This document shows, piece by piece, positions 48,454 to 58,693 of a DNA stretch of 64,000 nt. Source of the DNA: Sergeia podlipaevii (lineage: Eukaryota; Euglenozoa; Kinetoplastea; Trypanosomatida; Trypanosomatidae). Below the pieces are notes generated by a model, which saw only the letters and a program-made list of their open reading frames with translations, was not told where the DNA came from and ran no database searches. Location of the stretch: the NCBI GenBank assembly GCA_030849805.1, contig JASANZ010002241.1, positions 1 through 64,000 on the forward strand. The letters are read 5' to 3'. Made by a program: the position numbers and the translations under genes. How positions within the stretch are numbered: position 1 is the stretch's first letter; the number at the start of each line of letters is the position of its first letter.

Positions 48454-48553
48454 GGGGGGTAGATACCGCAGCCGGTGGGTAAGGCACTACAGTAGGGAGA
48501 AAAAAAAGAAGGAAAAGGGTGCATGATGCCCTCCACCCATGTGCCTTCCTCTG
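47794..48553. other. Intergenic spacer
   Basis: AT-rich with A-runs on + at 47922-47933 and 48210-48220, an (AT)n run at 48407-48438, directly followed by (GA)n 48439-48453. On the coding strand this is a TC tract next to a TA run. No gene. Confidence 0.65.
48407..48453. repeat. Compound (AT)n-(GA)n microsatellite
   Basis: Sixteen AT units followed by about seven GA units and a G run. Likely length-variable. Confidence 0.9.
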
Positions 48554-49012
48554 TTAATTCTTTTTCGTCTCCGTCGTCTTCTGAATCATGCGCTGCTCAT
48601 CCACCTCCGGCTGAATCAGTCTTCGCCTCGATATACGCAGCAGTCGCGTGATGTCTATCAAATGTCGCCACACCAGCACGCTGCCGTAGGCCACAAACAA
48701 AACGCACACCATCGCCTGCACATCTGTGAAGGAAATATTTGCCTCTGCCGCACGTGTCGCAAGCAACAGAACCTTCAATGCACTAGGGAGCCCCTCAAGT
48801 GAGTTGGCCAGATCGTGTAGCTGAGTGACTATGCTGGAGCCCGTTACGCCCGCCATGAGGGAAAGCCCGGCGGCGAGGGGAAAGAGAACAAGAGCCACAG
48901 AAGTGTGTTGCGTCCATCGAGCATAAATGAGTGAGCCACTAGTGAGATACAAAGCAGTCCCCACGATAGAGACGATGGCGACCGCCGTGATAGCTAGAGA
49001 AGCCAGAAGCAT
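48554..49012 (-). CDS. Small multi-pass membrane protein, unknown
   Basis: 152 residues. The N-terminus is very hydrophobic (about 1-28); two more spans lie near 35-60 and 98-118, then a basic stretch (RLLRISRRRL, about 121-131) and a polar tail. Three to four membrane spans overall with positive charge after the last one. No Cys motif, no known domain recognised. Could be a small subunit of a mitochondrial or ER membrane complex. The ATG at 49012 is the first after an A-rich (+) leader, consistent with other genes. Coding GC clearly higher than flanks. Confidence 0.55.
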   Translation of the reverse strand: MLLASLAITAVAIVSIVGTALYLTSGSLIYARWTQHTSVALVLFPLAAGLSLMAGVTGSSIVTQLHDLANSLEGLPSALKVLLLATRAAEANISFTDVQAMVCVLFVAYGSVLVWRHLIDITRLLRISRRRLIQPEVDEQRMIQKTTETKKN

Positions 49013-49613
49013 AAAAATAAGAGGGGCAAACTACAGAAAATATTAGATATTAGGAACTATAGAAAAGAAATCAAATAAAGGGCCTGCTTCACTTTTATCA
49101 AAGACAAAAAAAAAAAGAGGCGCCACCTACAGAGAGAAACACTGATTTTGGTAGCCCGGTGTTGAATAACTATTATTGTTATAAAGAGAGGGAGAGAGAG
49201 AGGGAGAAAGAAAAGAAAAAAGCCATTTGTTGAAGAAGAGGAATAAGACAGAACTAACAAATGTATTGTGCGTGTGCGTGTGCGTGTGCGTGTGCGTGTG
49301 CAAAAAAAAAAAAAAACTTCTGTATTCGCATCTCTAGCAAACGAAATAAAAAAAAGAACACAAAAATATATATATAATATTCATTGATGCAAACTGAATA
49401 AAAAGGAAAAAGAAAAAAAACGTTTGCTTTGATGATATGATGTTGATACAAAAACACATTCACAAAAAGCAAAATGCCAAAAAAAAAAAGAAAAAAAAAT
49501 TGAGGAAAATAGCGAAATATAGCGGCAATTAAAGATGCACTTGTGCAACGCTAACTTTGGCAAACATTTCGCCACAACTGCAATTCCTCTTACAGTCATC
49601 CATCGACTACGCA
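49013..49613. other. Intergenic spacer
   Basis: A-rich on + with a GTGTGC hexamer array at 49268-49301 and A-runs 49105-49114, 49302-49315 and 49480-49500. No gene. Confidence 0.65.
49268..49301. repeat. (GTGTGC)n hexanucleotide repeat
   Basis: About five and a half GTGTGC units ahead of a 14-A run. The only hexamer array in the window; alternating purine-pyrimidine, so Z-DNA-prone. Confidence 0.85.
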
Positions 49614-52600
49614 CTACTTGGGGGCGTTAAGGTCCTCCAGCTCCGCACGTTTCTCCATGATTTGCGCCTTCAGAAGATTCTTCGCCTCACGTATCAGCAC
49701 CTGCGCGGATCGAACAGTAAAGAACTTGGCGGATTTGTTATCCGCTTGATTCAATTGCTTCACCTTGGCCACCAGCTCCTCAGGGTCTGCGGCGGCAATA
49801 AGCGTGGCGTTCTTAAAGCCAGCGTTCCACAATGTACGTGCGCGCGGTGGCTGCACTCCTTTGATCTCCATGAGGGGCACCAGGTCAGGCTTCACGCCAA
49901 ACCCAAGTCGCTTGACAAATGATGCCAGCACCGCCTCGAGGGAGTACCACTCCATGGCATGGCAGAAGCTTGTGATGGAGCTGCTGAACATAGACGCTGA
50001 GCGCATAAGAGACTGCAACTGTCCTGCTGTAACATTGTACGTGGCCTGTACTTCAGAAAACGGTACTTCAGCAAGCACATCGGCAAGAATAAGCGTCACG
50101 TAGAAGCGGCGCGTGGTGAAAGCAATGCGTCTGCCCTCCTCCGTCGGGGGCAACCCGCCGGTACCGCCACATGCCATGGAATTAATGTATAGCTCGCTGA
50201 CACCAAGTAGAGCGGCGATCCTCTGGCGCGCCTCATCTAGACCAGACAAGGCAGCCCTATACAGCCGCCAGTCACAGTCAGTCACCTCGCGTATCGGCGT
50301 AAGGAAGTAGCATAAGTGCAAATCATCACAGAGAATAAGACCGTTGGTGCGCAGCGCCTCCAGCTCTGTGCGTACCGTCACCGCCTCTTCAATAGTGAAG
50401 CAGGACCTCACAGAAGAGCTGCCAAACGGCGTGGGACGCAGAAGCACAGAGGAAGCATCCTCTACATGCGTGTGTGCGTGTGCAGGGCCTCTGCCACCTT
50501 GCATGGTGCGAGCCGCTGCGCCTGTGCACATGGTGAAGCTGCTGGCAGCTGAATAGTGAGGCTCAATCGGTCTCTCGCCCGTGGAGTTGGCTGTGTCTTT
50601 CTCCTCCGTCGTTGGCGCTAGGGCAGTCACCGTGCGAAGAACCAGGCCAGCCTCTACAAGCTTCTCCACACAGTGCTCAAGAAGGATGTGAAGAACCTCG
50701 TGTGGTTCATACAATTCTCGTACCTCAGCGGTGGTCAGCGTAGGCGCAGCAGCTGCACTCGAGGCAGACACGAAGCTCGTGTTAGTGTTGATGCCGCGGA
50801 GTGCGTACGGCAAGAAACAGGCAGGAGTTGGGCTAGTGGCACTGCCGCTGTGGAACGCAGGAGATGCTGCAGGAGGCACTACAGAGGCCGCATTCCCCTC
50901 AGCACCACCACCACTACTTCCCTCTTCCCGTCGCCTTGTCGCCTCGTCATGGTGGCGCCGGAACACCATCGCGGCGGCTCCATCCAAAGGTCCATACGCT
51001 CGCCCACAGTAGAAAAACTTTACGAGTGCGTGCACGTCTGCCAGTGTGCGCACAAGCCGCACCCCAACACACTCCAGCACCACTCGCATGAGCCCTTCTA
51101 ATTCCTCAAGCATCTGGCTCTCACATGCTTCCAGCTTCTGCTGCATGAGTCGGTGTCCCTGCGCGCGGTCACGCGAGCCCAATAAGAGGTAAGACTCTCC
51201 AAATGTATCTAGACCAGCACGCCCGGCACGACCACACATCTGCATGTACTGCGACTTGTTAAGAAAATCGCGGCCGACGTATGGGGTGCGAAACAGCACT
51301 CGACGCGCTGGGAGATTAACACCTGCAGCCAGAGTAGAGGTGCAGCACAGTACGCGAATCAACTTGGAGCGGTAGGCACGCTCGATAAGATCCCGCTCCT
51401 CCGCCAAAAGGCCTCCATGATGGAAGGCCACCCCAGCTGGCACGAGCTCTGCCAGGGCCTTGGCTTCGTGATGGTCTAGACTGTGGAGGTCAGAGAAGAG
51501 GGCAGCCACTGCGGACCCACTGTTTGGCGGAAGCAGCGGGAAGGCAGCGGAGTCCTCGAGTGCGGCCGCAGCGGTCGTAAAGTAGGGCTGCAAGCCCCCC
51601 GAGCTGGCCCCCGATGCCCCAGCCCCGCCCCGGGCCGCAAGGCCAGCCATCAAGTGTGTCTTTACTGCATTGGCGGTCGTCACGCATTGCTGTCGGCTGG
51701 CGCAGAAAATCAACACGGACGAGTCGGGATACTCAGTGGCGAGCTGCAGCAAGGCTTCGGACTCCGTGACAGCGTCAAGAGTGCGCTCAATCACTTCGCC
51801 AGCCCCTTGCAGGACTCGGCCACCTTCCACGCTGTACTCACGTAGAGGAACAGGGCGGAAAGTCCCCTCATAGTGTGACGCCCGCAGCCACTTCGCGATA
51901 ACAGGTAGGTTTGGTACAGTGGCACTCATGCCAATTATCTGCACAGGCACGGGCGTTGGAGTGGCGGGTGGACCGCACAGGACTGCTGGAGAAGACCCAT
52001 CATTATCATCATCAACGACGACGGTGACGGCAGCATTCTGCCCCTCTTCGCTATCAGTAGTGCTGGGATTAGAAATGAGAAGCAGCTTCGCAAGGAACAT
52101 CTCCAGCGTAGCCCCGCGCTTACCTTCTCCCAACATGTGGAGCTCATCCACCACCACGGCCCCAATCTCGCCCTCCCTGCCCTCCTCCAGCATGTGGTTC
52201 AAGACAGAGTTAGCCTTCTCTAGCGTACAAACATAAATCGTCGGCGCTTTAGGAAGCGGGAAGCGGCCAGTTGACCCAAAATGCCCATCCACTGCAAACC
52301 CAAAGAGCTCTCCGAGAGGCTGCAAAGCGACCGTTTTCTCATCTGCAAGAGAAATGAAAGGCAGGACGAAGAAGCAGGACCTGCGGCGGTTCAGCATACA
52401 ACGCAGCAGCGAGAGCTCAGCTACGAGCGTTTTACCGCCAGAGGTGGGAAGGCTGTATACAAAATTGTGTCCCGCGCGTACGTCAGGGCGAGAGAGCACC
52501 TCGTGTTGCCAGTCATATAACTTGGTGACGCGCCTGTGAGTGGCGAAGAAGACACGCACAGCCTCGGGAAGGTCATAGAAGGACTCACTGCCACTATCGG

Positions 52601-55148
52601 TACAAATTTCAAGCGCACTAGCAGTAGCGTCCGTGGAGAAAGAGACTAAAGGCTTGAGCGGCGAAGACATTCCTCCTTGAGGTAGTGTGTCTTCTTCCGG
52701 GAATTCCGCTGCCGCTGCTGCTGCTTCACCACCTGCCATGTTTTCCTCTTCTGGCTCTGACATAGGTTCTGGCGGAGATTCTTGGGGCTGATACATGTGC
52801 GGCTGCTCCTCCTCTTCAGCAAGGCCCTGTTGGGTGCTTGAAGGTTGCGGCGGCGTGACCGGCACCGAACATGGCACCTCTTGCTGTGGAGGAAGAGAAG
52901 TTGTGGATGACGCAGGAGGAGCAGAGTAATAAAAGAAAGTCGTTCTGCCTCTTCTTTGATGCGTGATAGTGTTGGTACTTAGAGGGCCGGTAGAAGAAGA
53001 CGTGGTGGCTGGATGAGAGGGAGGAGGAACCATCAAGGCTGCCACGCTGGCGCCCAGGAGCTCCGGCATGGCCAACGTCCGATCGCTCGCTACCGCACTA
53101 CCACCGCTACCGTTGCTGCTGCTCACCATACTACTAGGCACCACCACCGTTGTTGCTGTTGCAGTCTCAATGGCAGTACCAGTCAAAGTAACACGTTTGC
53201 TGCTGTTGTTGGCTTCTGAGTCAGCTCCTACGTGCAGCGGAGAGCTATGTCCTGCTGCCGTCACACCAGCATCAGTGGTGGCCGTCTCAAGAGAAAAAGG
53301 AGGTGGAATATCTCCGCGCGCCGAGGCAGCGCCAGCACCAGTAGCAAAGGAAGAAGGATCCGGTTGAGACTGTGAAAAAACAGGCGGTGAGTACCCAGTG
53401 AGGCAGCTAGGAGTGAAGGGAAGGTCTTCGGACATGCGCAGCTCCTCCGCCACCTCGCGTGCCAGTGTCTCCGCATCTTCTACCACCTCTTCTTCTCCCG
53501 TTGCATGAACATCGTGGCAGCCAGTAGCATCCATGTTGCTTTCAACCGCTGGAGCTGCGGCTGGGAATGCTGCGGTGGGCAAGCACATTCCCGTGTCGGC
53601 AGCAGCGATATCTACAATGTCTGCATGGAACTCGCAGACTTCCTCCCTCTCACCTTCACCTTCTGCCCCCTTGTCGTCCGCCGCATCGTCATCGTCCCCA
53701 AGAAGCGCTCTCTCTGAATCCTCATCGGCATCACAAGCATCATTGTTCTCCATCTCACACGCATTCGCCAATGGCTTTCTGTTGCTACTGGTATTGGCGA
53801 AGGTTGTAGTAGTGGTGGTGAGGTCCATCGCTTGTACCATTGGCGCTGAGTGTCCGGACTGAAATATCGCTGCTTGCTCAGGCGGAGGGCCACCGCTGTG
53901 CTGCCTCCCCGAAATTCCCTCAGCGTCAGCGACTACTACTCCGTCCCCCGCGTGTCCTGATAGCCCAGATGCGTCTCGCTGTGGCGTACACGGTGCAAGA
54001 GGCGGCGGTATCCATAACGGCACCGCATCAGCTGCAGCAGAAGCAGTGGCAGTTAAAGCTGCAGTCGGGGGTGGAGCAGCAAGTAGAGGAAGGAGTTCTG
54101 GTGCGACAGCAACTGTAGAGGCGGCACTACCAGCAAAGCCCGATGGCAGACTGCTGCCCAGTTCCTCATCAGGGAAGAGCGCGCTCAGGGCGTGGTGCTC
54201 GTCGTGGTGGTGGTGCTCTATTGCCAAAAGAAAGTTGCTCTTGCGCTGCTGTTGCTGCTGCAGCAACAAGGAAGCATCCACGGGGGTAGGAGCAGAGGGA
54301 GAGCAGCCGGAGAAGGTGTCAGGAGTTGTGAGTGTAGCAGCGGAGAAGCTGGCAACGGTAGACAAGTGCGGTGCAACGGTTTGAATCGGATCGGCGGCGG
54401 CGACTGCGTCTGATGTGCTTGTAGACACCACGTCAGTCGCAGCAGGCACAACAGCAGTAGGGATGTGGTTGATGGTAGGTAGGTGCAGGCCCCCGTTGCT
54501 CAAGCCACAACCGCTCTCAGGAAACGTAGAAGTGTTGGAGCTTGTAGGTGGTGGTGGGTACGCTGGCGCTGGATATATCACCACTCGCTCGACAGGACGT
54601 CTGCCTGCCGCTGTTGGCATGCGGCGTATAGCTGGTGGTTGAGCAAGGAGCCGCGCGGAAATAGATATGCCTCTATGCCTCTCGCTACTTGCTGCCTTGA
54701 AGGGGCTCCCCTCAGCTTCACCCCTATCACCATCCTCCCCCTTGCTATCTACATGTGCGCTCTCGTGCCTTGCCACTCCGGTGCTACTGTCTGCACTACA
54801 GTTACTGGTCGTACTGTCTCTGTGAGAGGCTGCACAACCCTCCCTGCTGCTGCTGCTGGACTGTCGCCGCTGTCGCTTGCGCGTGCTAGTGCGAGGTGTC
54901 GAGGTACGATCTGGTTGCGATTTTTGTGAAGGACAGGCACTACTACCACTGCCTGCACTGCGTGTCCTGGAACCTTTACCAGAGGTACGAGGCTTTGCAG
55001 AAGGTGAAGCAGCAGCGACGTTAGAGTTCTTAGGGATCAAGGCAGCTTGTGGAGTGTCTGTGCTGCTGCGGTCGCTACCACCTCCCTTGACGCCTGAACT
55101 CGAGCGCGGGGCTTGAAATCCACGCAGCGATACCATTGTTCGTCTCAT
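49614..55148 (-). CDS. HELQ/POLQ-type superfamily-2 DNA helicase
   Basis: 1844 residues from the ATG at 55148. Residues 1-870 are Ser/Ala/Thr/Gln-rich, low-complexity and acidic in places. Then come the helicase motifs: Q-like DWQHEV, motif I SLPTSGGKT (Lys906), DELH box (Asp1001), GMSATVPN (motif III), and motif VI-like QMCGRAGRAG. A winged-helix/ratchet region and a C-terminal helix-hairpin-helix follow (about 1770-1800, IKGVQPPRARTLW). This is the Hel308/HELQ/POLQ helicase arrangement; no polymerase A domain follows, so it is HELQ-like, or the helicase half of POLQ as a separate gene. Such enzymes remodel stalled forks and help end-joining or crosslink repair. Inserts of Ser/Gly/Ala lie between motifs. 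A longer upstream frame is spacer. Confidence 0.85.
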   Translation of the reverse strand: MRRTMVSLRGFQAPRSSSGVKGGGSDRSSTDTPQAALIPKNSNVAAASPSAKPRTSGKGSRTRSAGSGSSACPSQKSQPDRTSTPRTSTRKRQRRQSSSSSREGCAASHRDSTTSNCSADSSTGVARHESAHVDSKGEDGDRGEAEGSPFKAASSERHRGISISARLLAQPPAIRRMPTAAGRRPVERVVIYPAPAYPPPPTSSNTSTFPESGCGLSNGGLHLPTINHIPTAVVPAATDVVSTSTSDAVAAADPIQTVAPHLSTVASFSAATLTTPDTFSGCSPSAPTPVDASLLLQQQQQRKSNFLLAIEHHHHDEHHALSALFPDEELGSSLPSGFAGSAASTVAVAPELLPLLAAPPPTAALTATASAAADAVPLWIPPPLAPCTPQRDASGLSGHAGDGVVVADAEGISGRQHSGGPPPEQAAIFQSGHSAPMVQAMDLTTTTTTFANTSSNRKPLANACEMENNDACDADEDSERALLGDDDDAADDKGAEGEGEREEVCEFHADIVDIAAADTGMCLPTAAFPAAAPAVESNMDATGCHDVHATGEEEVVEDAETLAREVAEELRMSEDLPFTPSCLTGYSPPVFSQSQPDPSSFATGAGAASARGDIPPPFSLETATTDAGVTAAGHSSPLHVGADSEANNSSKRVTLTGTAIETATATTVVVPSSMVSSSNGSGGSAVASDRTLAMPELLGASVAALMVPPPSHPATTSSSTGPLSTNTITHQRRGRTTFFYYSAPPASSTTSLPPQQEVPCSVPVTPPQPSSTQQGLAEEEEQPHMYQPQESPPEPMSEPEEENMAGGEAAAAAAEFPEEDTLPQGGMSSPLKPLVSFSTDATASALEICTDSGSESFYDLPEAVRVFFATHRRVTKLYDWQHEVLSRPDVRAGHNFVYSLPTSGGKTLVAELSLLRCMLNRRRSCFFVLPFISLADEKTVALQPLGELFGFAVDGHFGSTGRFPLPKAPTIYVCTLEKANSVLNHMLEEGREGEIGAVVVDELHMLGEGKRGATLEMFLAKLLLISNPSTTDSEEGQNAAVTVVVDDDNDGSSPAVLCGPPATPTPVPVQIIGMSATVPNLPVIAKWLRASHYEGTFRPVPLREYSVEGGRVLQGAGEVIERTLDAVTESEALLQLATEYPDSSVLIFCASRQQCVTTANAVKTHLMAGLAARGGAGASGASSGGLQPYFTTAAAALEDSAAFPLLPPNSGSAVAALFSDLHSLDHHEAKALAELVPAGVAFHHGGLLAEERDLIERAYRSKLIRVLCCTSTLAAGVNLPARRVLFRTPYVGRDFLNKSQYMQMCGRAGRAGLDTFGESYLLLGSRDRAQGHRLMQQKLEACESQMLEELEGLMRVVLECVGVRLVRTLADVHALVKFFYCGRAYGPLDGAAAMVFRRHHDEATRRREEGSSGGGAEGNAASVVPPAASPAFHSGSATSPTPACFLPYALRGINTNTSFVSASSAAAAPTLTTAEVRELYEPHEVLHILLEHCVEKLVEAGLVLRTVTALAPTTEEKDTANSTGERPIEPHYSAASSFTMCTGAAARTMQGGRGPAHAHTHVEDASSVLLRPTPFGSSSVRSCFTIEEAVTVRTELEALRTNGLILCDDLHLCYFLTPIREVTDCDWRLYRAALSGLDEARQRIAALLGVSELYINSMACGGTGGLPPTEEGRRIAFTTRRFYVTLILADVLAEVPFSEVQATYNVTAGQLQSLMRSASMFSSSITSFCHAMEWYSLEAVLASFVKRLGFGVKPDLVPLMEIKGVQPPRARTLWNAGFKNATLIAAADPEELVAKVKQLNQADNKSAKFFTVRSAQVLIREAKNLLKAQIMEKRAELEDLNAPK

Positions 55149-55381
55149 CCTATATGATGCACCAAATAGAGGGAGAAAAATAGCGACCAATAGAAAAAAA
55201 ATGATTTTTAAAAAAAAACTCTCTAATGCCACTTAGCTTGATTTTTATTATTACTATTATTACTATTCTGAAGCCTCGCAACAATAATAATGTAAAATGA
55301 AATGATTGCCTTCCAAAGAGTGTAAATAGGTTCTCTCGTACTCTCTACTTAAAACTATATTCCTTTACTTGTATAATTACT

Positions 55382-55412
<31 letters not shown>

Positions 55413-55995
55413 ATGTGTGCACGCAGGCCCTCTTTTCTCCTCCTGGTACACACGCACCACTTCCGCAACTATTCTTTATTGGTTGTGTGTAGCCCCTAGT
55501 GAATGAAAGCATCACGCAAATAAAAAGAAATATATAAGTAAACCAAATTAAAATTTCATCGTTAAAAGAGCAAGATATAAATATATATGTATAATCCAAT
55601 CCCAAGTCGTTTGACGCAGTAATTGGATGTAGCGCATCATACAACACATGTAAGAATTCTTATTGTTTTGGCAATGTGATCTCATCTACACGCTTGTTCG
55701 TATGGTTAAAACACAAGTAATAAACATGTAGTTTCTTTTCGTCTTTCTTTTTTCCCCTTTACAGACACTGGATACACTTCCTCGAGAGCACTCTTGTTAT
55801 CCACATATCATTTGCAAAGCACATTTGGAAGTAGTACTCCCTTTCCATTGATGTTGCTAAGTTATCCAAGACTTAAGTCACACGCATGACATTTCTTTTT
55901 TTCTTTCTTCTCACAAATGTAGCAGCGTCACACGCATATATAGTAGCAATTTAAAAGGGAAAATATATATATATATAAGCACAGTATAGCAAATG

Positions 55996-56028
<33 letters not shown>

Positions 56029-56851
56029 ACACAGAGAGAGAGAGAGAACAAATAAATACCCATATATGAACACACGCATTCATGCAACCAACACGTAACA
56101 GCAAACCTCTCCCTTGTCTATACATTTAGACAGCGTATGGACCCGCTGTAAGCAGCATGGCGTGATGGAATGTGGCCACAAAGCAAAGTGAAATTATTAT
56201 TATTTTTATTTTTAGAGAAGCCCAAACGTCTCAGAGATAAAATGTAAGACATAAGCCAACACTTCTCAGCAGAAAAAAAAAAAATTAAAAAGCAATGATG
56301 AAAAACTACAAAAAAAAAAGGAAGATGTCCATCGCTACGTTGGATGAGTAGGTTCTCTCAATAGGTCGCTGTGTTCGCTTCATAGTACCTCCTACATGCA
56401 TACATACACATACACACACACAATATATACGTACGTCCCTACCTACGCATGCTTCAATATTCCTAAATAATAATTTTAGAAAAAAAAATGAAATCAAAAG
56501 CAATCACAAATATAGAAGAAAAAATCCCCGCAGTAATAAGGAGGTTTAAAGCAAATGCTTTTATCACTGCATATGATCTGATAGAGAGACTTTTCCATCT
56601 TCCCATCACGAAAGAAGGACGCCATAATACTGCGCACACTCTCGACTTCGCGCCTAGTGAACCTCTATACAATTTTTTTCCCTTCCTTCCCTATCCAACG
56701 GTATTCTGTTCTTTACAGCAGCCTTTCTATAATATATTCTTTTTTCAAAAAAAAAAAAATGGATAGCTACTGTGCGTACGCATCACTGAAAAAATGAATA
56801 AAGAAGAAGCAAAACAGAAACAAAAATTCTCGTTCGCAACGCTCGCTCCAC
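55149..56851. other. Intergenic spacer
   Basis: 1.7 kb. TTA/ACT-type repeats near 55247-55268, GT 55397-55412, CA repeats 55993-56023, GA 56033-56047. 56510-56720 is non-repetitive and contains a 92-codon + frame that is not supported as a gene. Otherwise unremarkable. Confidence 0.6.
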
Positions 56852-58693
56852 CTATGGCTTATCGCCGCTATTCTTGTTCGTGCTCGCGTCCATCTTCAAA
56901 GCAATAGTTGAAGCCTCACGAACCCGCTTCTTCGCTCCAGGTCTGCACCACGGTGGCCTGCACACGCACTCGCACGAGTTGAATTGACCACTCTCTCCAA
57001 TAAAAGTACCGCAAGGCGCTTGCTCTCCCTCCTCCTTCTGCGCAGCCTGCAACTGCAGCCCAGTGGTGGCACCATCACGAACAGAAGAGACATCTGCCGG
57101 GGTGAGCCCGTTCGAAGCGTCGCCTTGACTGCTCTCGGGTGCACTTACGGCAATAACACTGCTACCCGCACGCAGAGCATCCTGATGTGCGTACGCTGCC
57201 TTCACTACCTCCTCCATATTGACAAGAGGCCGTCTGGCAGCCGCAAAGCTCGACTGAGCGGAATCCAAGTACTTTGCAATGCTACTGGGAGACAGCCGAG
57301 CCTCATCCGTGCTATCATTGAACTCCTCGCAGAGCGTCTCTGCAGCCTTGTAGGCCGCTTCTGACTCGTCAAGAGTTCTCATCAAGTCATCCTCGGATAG
57401 TCCACGCGCGATGGCAACCGCCTCCTGAGTGATCCACCGCATGCACGCGCACATCTCGCCGGGTGGCAAGCAGTGCTTACAGAGAAAAGCGGTAATGCTC
57501 TCGACCGTCCTCTCCCCAGTAAAGCGTACCCGCTCCCCCGTGGTCGCCGTGTAAGCCACAATTGCGGGAACAATCTGTTCCTCAATCGATGTAGGCCAGT
57601 CCTTTGCCGGTAGATCGTTGTCGTCTATGTTACACGCAAAATAAGGAAAGTGAAACATCGTAGAAGGGGAGAAGTCCGCGTCGCCGCCGTCGTCGCTCGT
57701 CTCCACTGTAGGTCCAGTAGAAGAAGTGCTCTCTCCGTTGTTCAGCAGCGCCTTCGCACATGGCAGAGGGGCCGTCGGGGGTGGGTGCTCAGTGGCGAAG
57801 TGGTGATCTGTCACGTAATGAATCAATGCTGTGATGCTCTCGACCAGGTGCAGCACGCCAGGGCAGCAAGGGCAACGATCGCTCCAGCACACGCACACAC
57901 TGCCACATCCAGTTGGAAAGGTTGTGCTTCGTGCACTGTTGCTGCTTTCGTTGTTAGTGTTGCCGGCAGCTGCATCCACGGTGGTGATGACATCGCTACT
58001 GGGCTCCCTAGTCATGTTCTCTCCCTCCAGGCACCATCGGCCGCTGTACTTCAGTTCCTCAAAGGTACTTGTGACTGCACACTTCCCGATGCTCAGCACA
58101 ACACCGTGTGTTGGTGAGAATAAGTTATTCATGGGTGGCTTTGCACCTTGCGGGGCTCGTGGCTCCGCGCCCTTAACAATACGTGTCAGAAAAGCAACGA
58201 CATCATCTATGCCCACACGGATGCCAGTCACGCGCGCCAGCTCATCGACATCCTCACTGCTGTACTCGCTTCTCGACGCGCAGCATGGCACGCCGTGGCA
58301 GCTTCTACAGCACCCAGAGCACTCTGGTTCGACACCACAAATCACGGGACACAGGTCTAGTACATAAGAAAACTCTTCACCGTCGTCGCCAGTCATATCC
58401 ATGTAAGTCAAGAAAGGTAGCCTGCCGTGCACAGCGAGGCAGCCTTGAATAGATGCTTGATTGGCAGCAGAGGTGAAAGTGGCACGCACGAGTGAGGGGA
58501 GCGGAGCAGCTAGTGGGGATGACTGCGTGTACGCCGCCGCCACTCGCCTGGCCGCCTCGTCTACCATCGCCGTTACCGCCTTGGCTGCGGATGGACTAGC
58601 GGCTACGCCGAGGCACGGTGCTCCATTGAAAGCCTCACACATTGACTTGGTGAACTCAGGCCATTCCCGTTGCTGCCGCAAAGTGTTGACCAT
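56852..58693 (-). CDS. Cys-rich protein with thioredoxin-like domain (CPCC)
   Basis: 613 residues. Residues 115-140 hold a dense Cys cluster (Cys115, 119, 125, 128, 129, 132, 137 and 138). From about 262 a thioredoxin-like pattern appears: VCVCWSDRCPCCPGV with CPCC at 274-277 in the place of the CxxC active site, then a helix (LVESITALIHYV) and, after an acidic/Ser insert (305-345), FPYFACNIDDNDL, a strand, the cis-Pro-like VPAIVAY (Pro376) and GERVRFTGERTVESITAFL, which is the thioredoxin C-terminal helix with its fG.Rt phrase. A charged helical C-terminus follows, with a second Cys cluster at 575-590. The role is probably redox or thiol chemistry, in cytosol or organelle; no signal peptide. 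A new combination to me; other folds are possible. Confidence 0.65.
   Translation of the reverse strand: MVNTLRQQREWPEFTKSMCEAFNGAPCLGVAASPSAAKAVTAMVDEAARRVAAAYTQSSPLAAPLPSLVRATFTSAANQASIQGCLAVHGRLPFLTYMDMTGDDGEEFSYVLDLCPVICGVEPECSGCCRSCHGVPCCASRSEYSSEDVDELARVTGIRVGIDDVVAFLTRIVKGAEPRAPQGAKPPMNNLFSPTHGVVLSIGKCAVTSTFEELKYSGRWCLEGENMTREPSSDVITTVDAAAGNTNNESSNSARSTTFPTGCGSVCVCWSDRCPCCPGVLHLVESITALIHYVTDHHFATEHPPPTAPLPCAKALLNNGESTSSTGPTVETSDDGGDADFSPSTMFHFPYFACNIDDNDLPAKDWPTSIEEQIVPAIVAYTATTGERVRFTGERTVESITAFLCKHCLPPGEMCACMRWITQEAVAIARGLSEDDLMRTLDESEAAYKAAETLCEEFNDSTDEARLSPSSIAKYLDSAQSSFAAARRPLVNMEEVVKAAYAHQDALRAGSSVIAVSAPESSQGDASNGLTPADVSSVRDGATTGLQLQAAQKEEGEQAPCGTFIGESGQFNSCECVCRPPWCRPGAKKRVREASTIALKMDASTNKNSGDKP

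Noticed and set aside
55149..55232. Apparent signal peptide in front of the helicase, and similar hydrophobic heads on other frames
   Set aside because: These residues are the translation of the poly-T splice tract and spacer; the family sequences begin at the later ATG.
56488..56766. 92-codon + strand frame with a fairly protein-like first half
   Set aside because: Only + strand candidate, low-complexity end, no recognised domain and no splice tract in the right orientation; kept as unexplained spacer.
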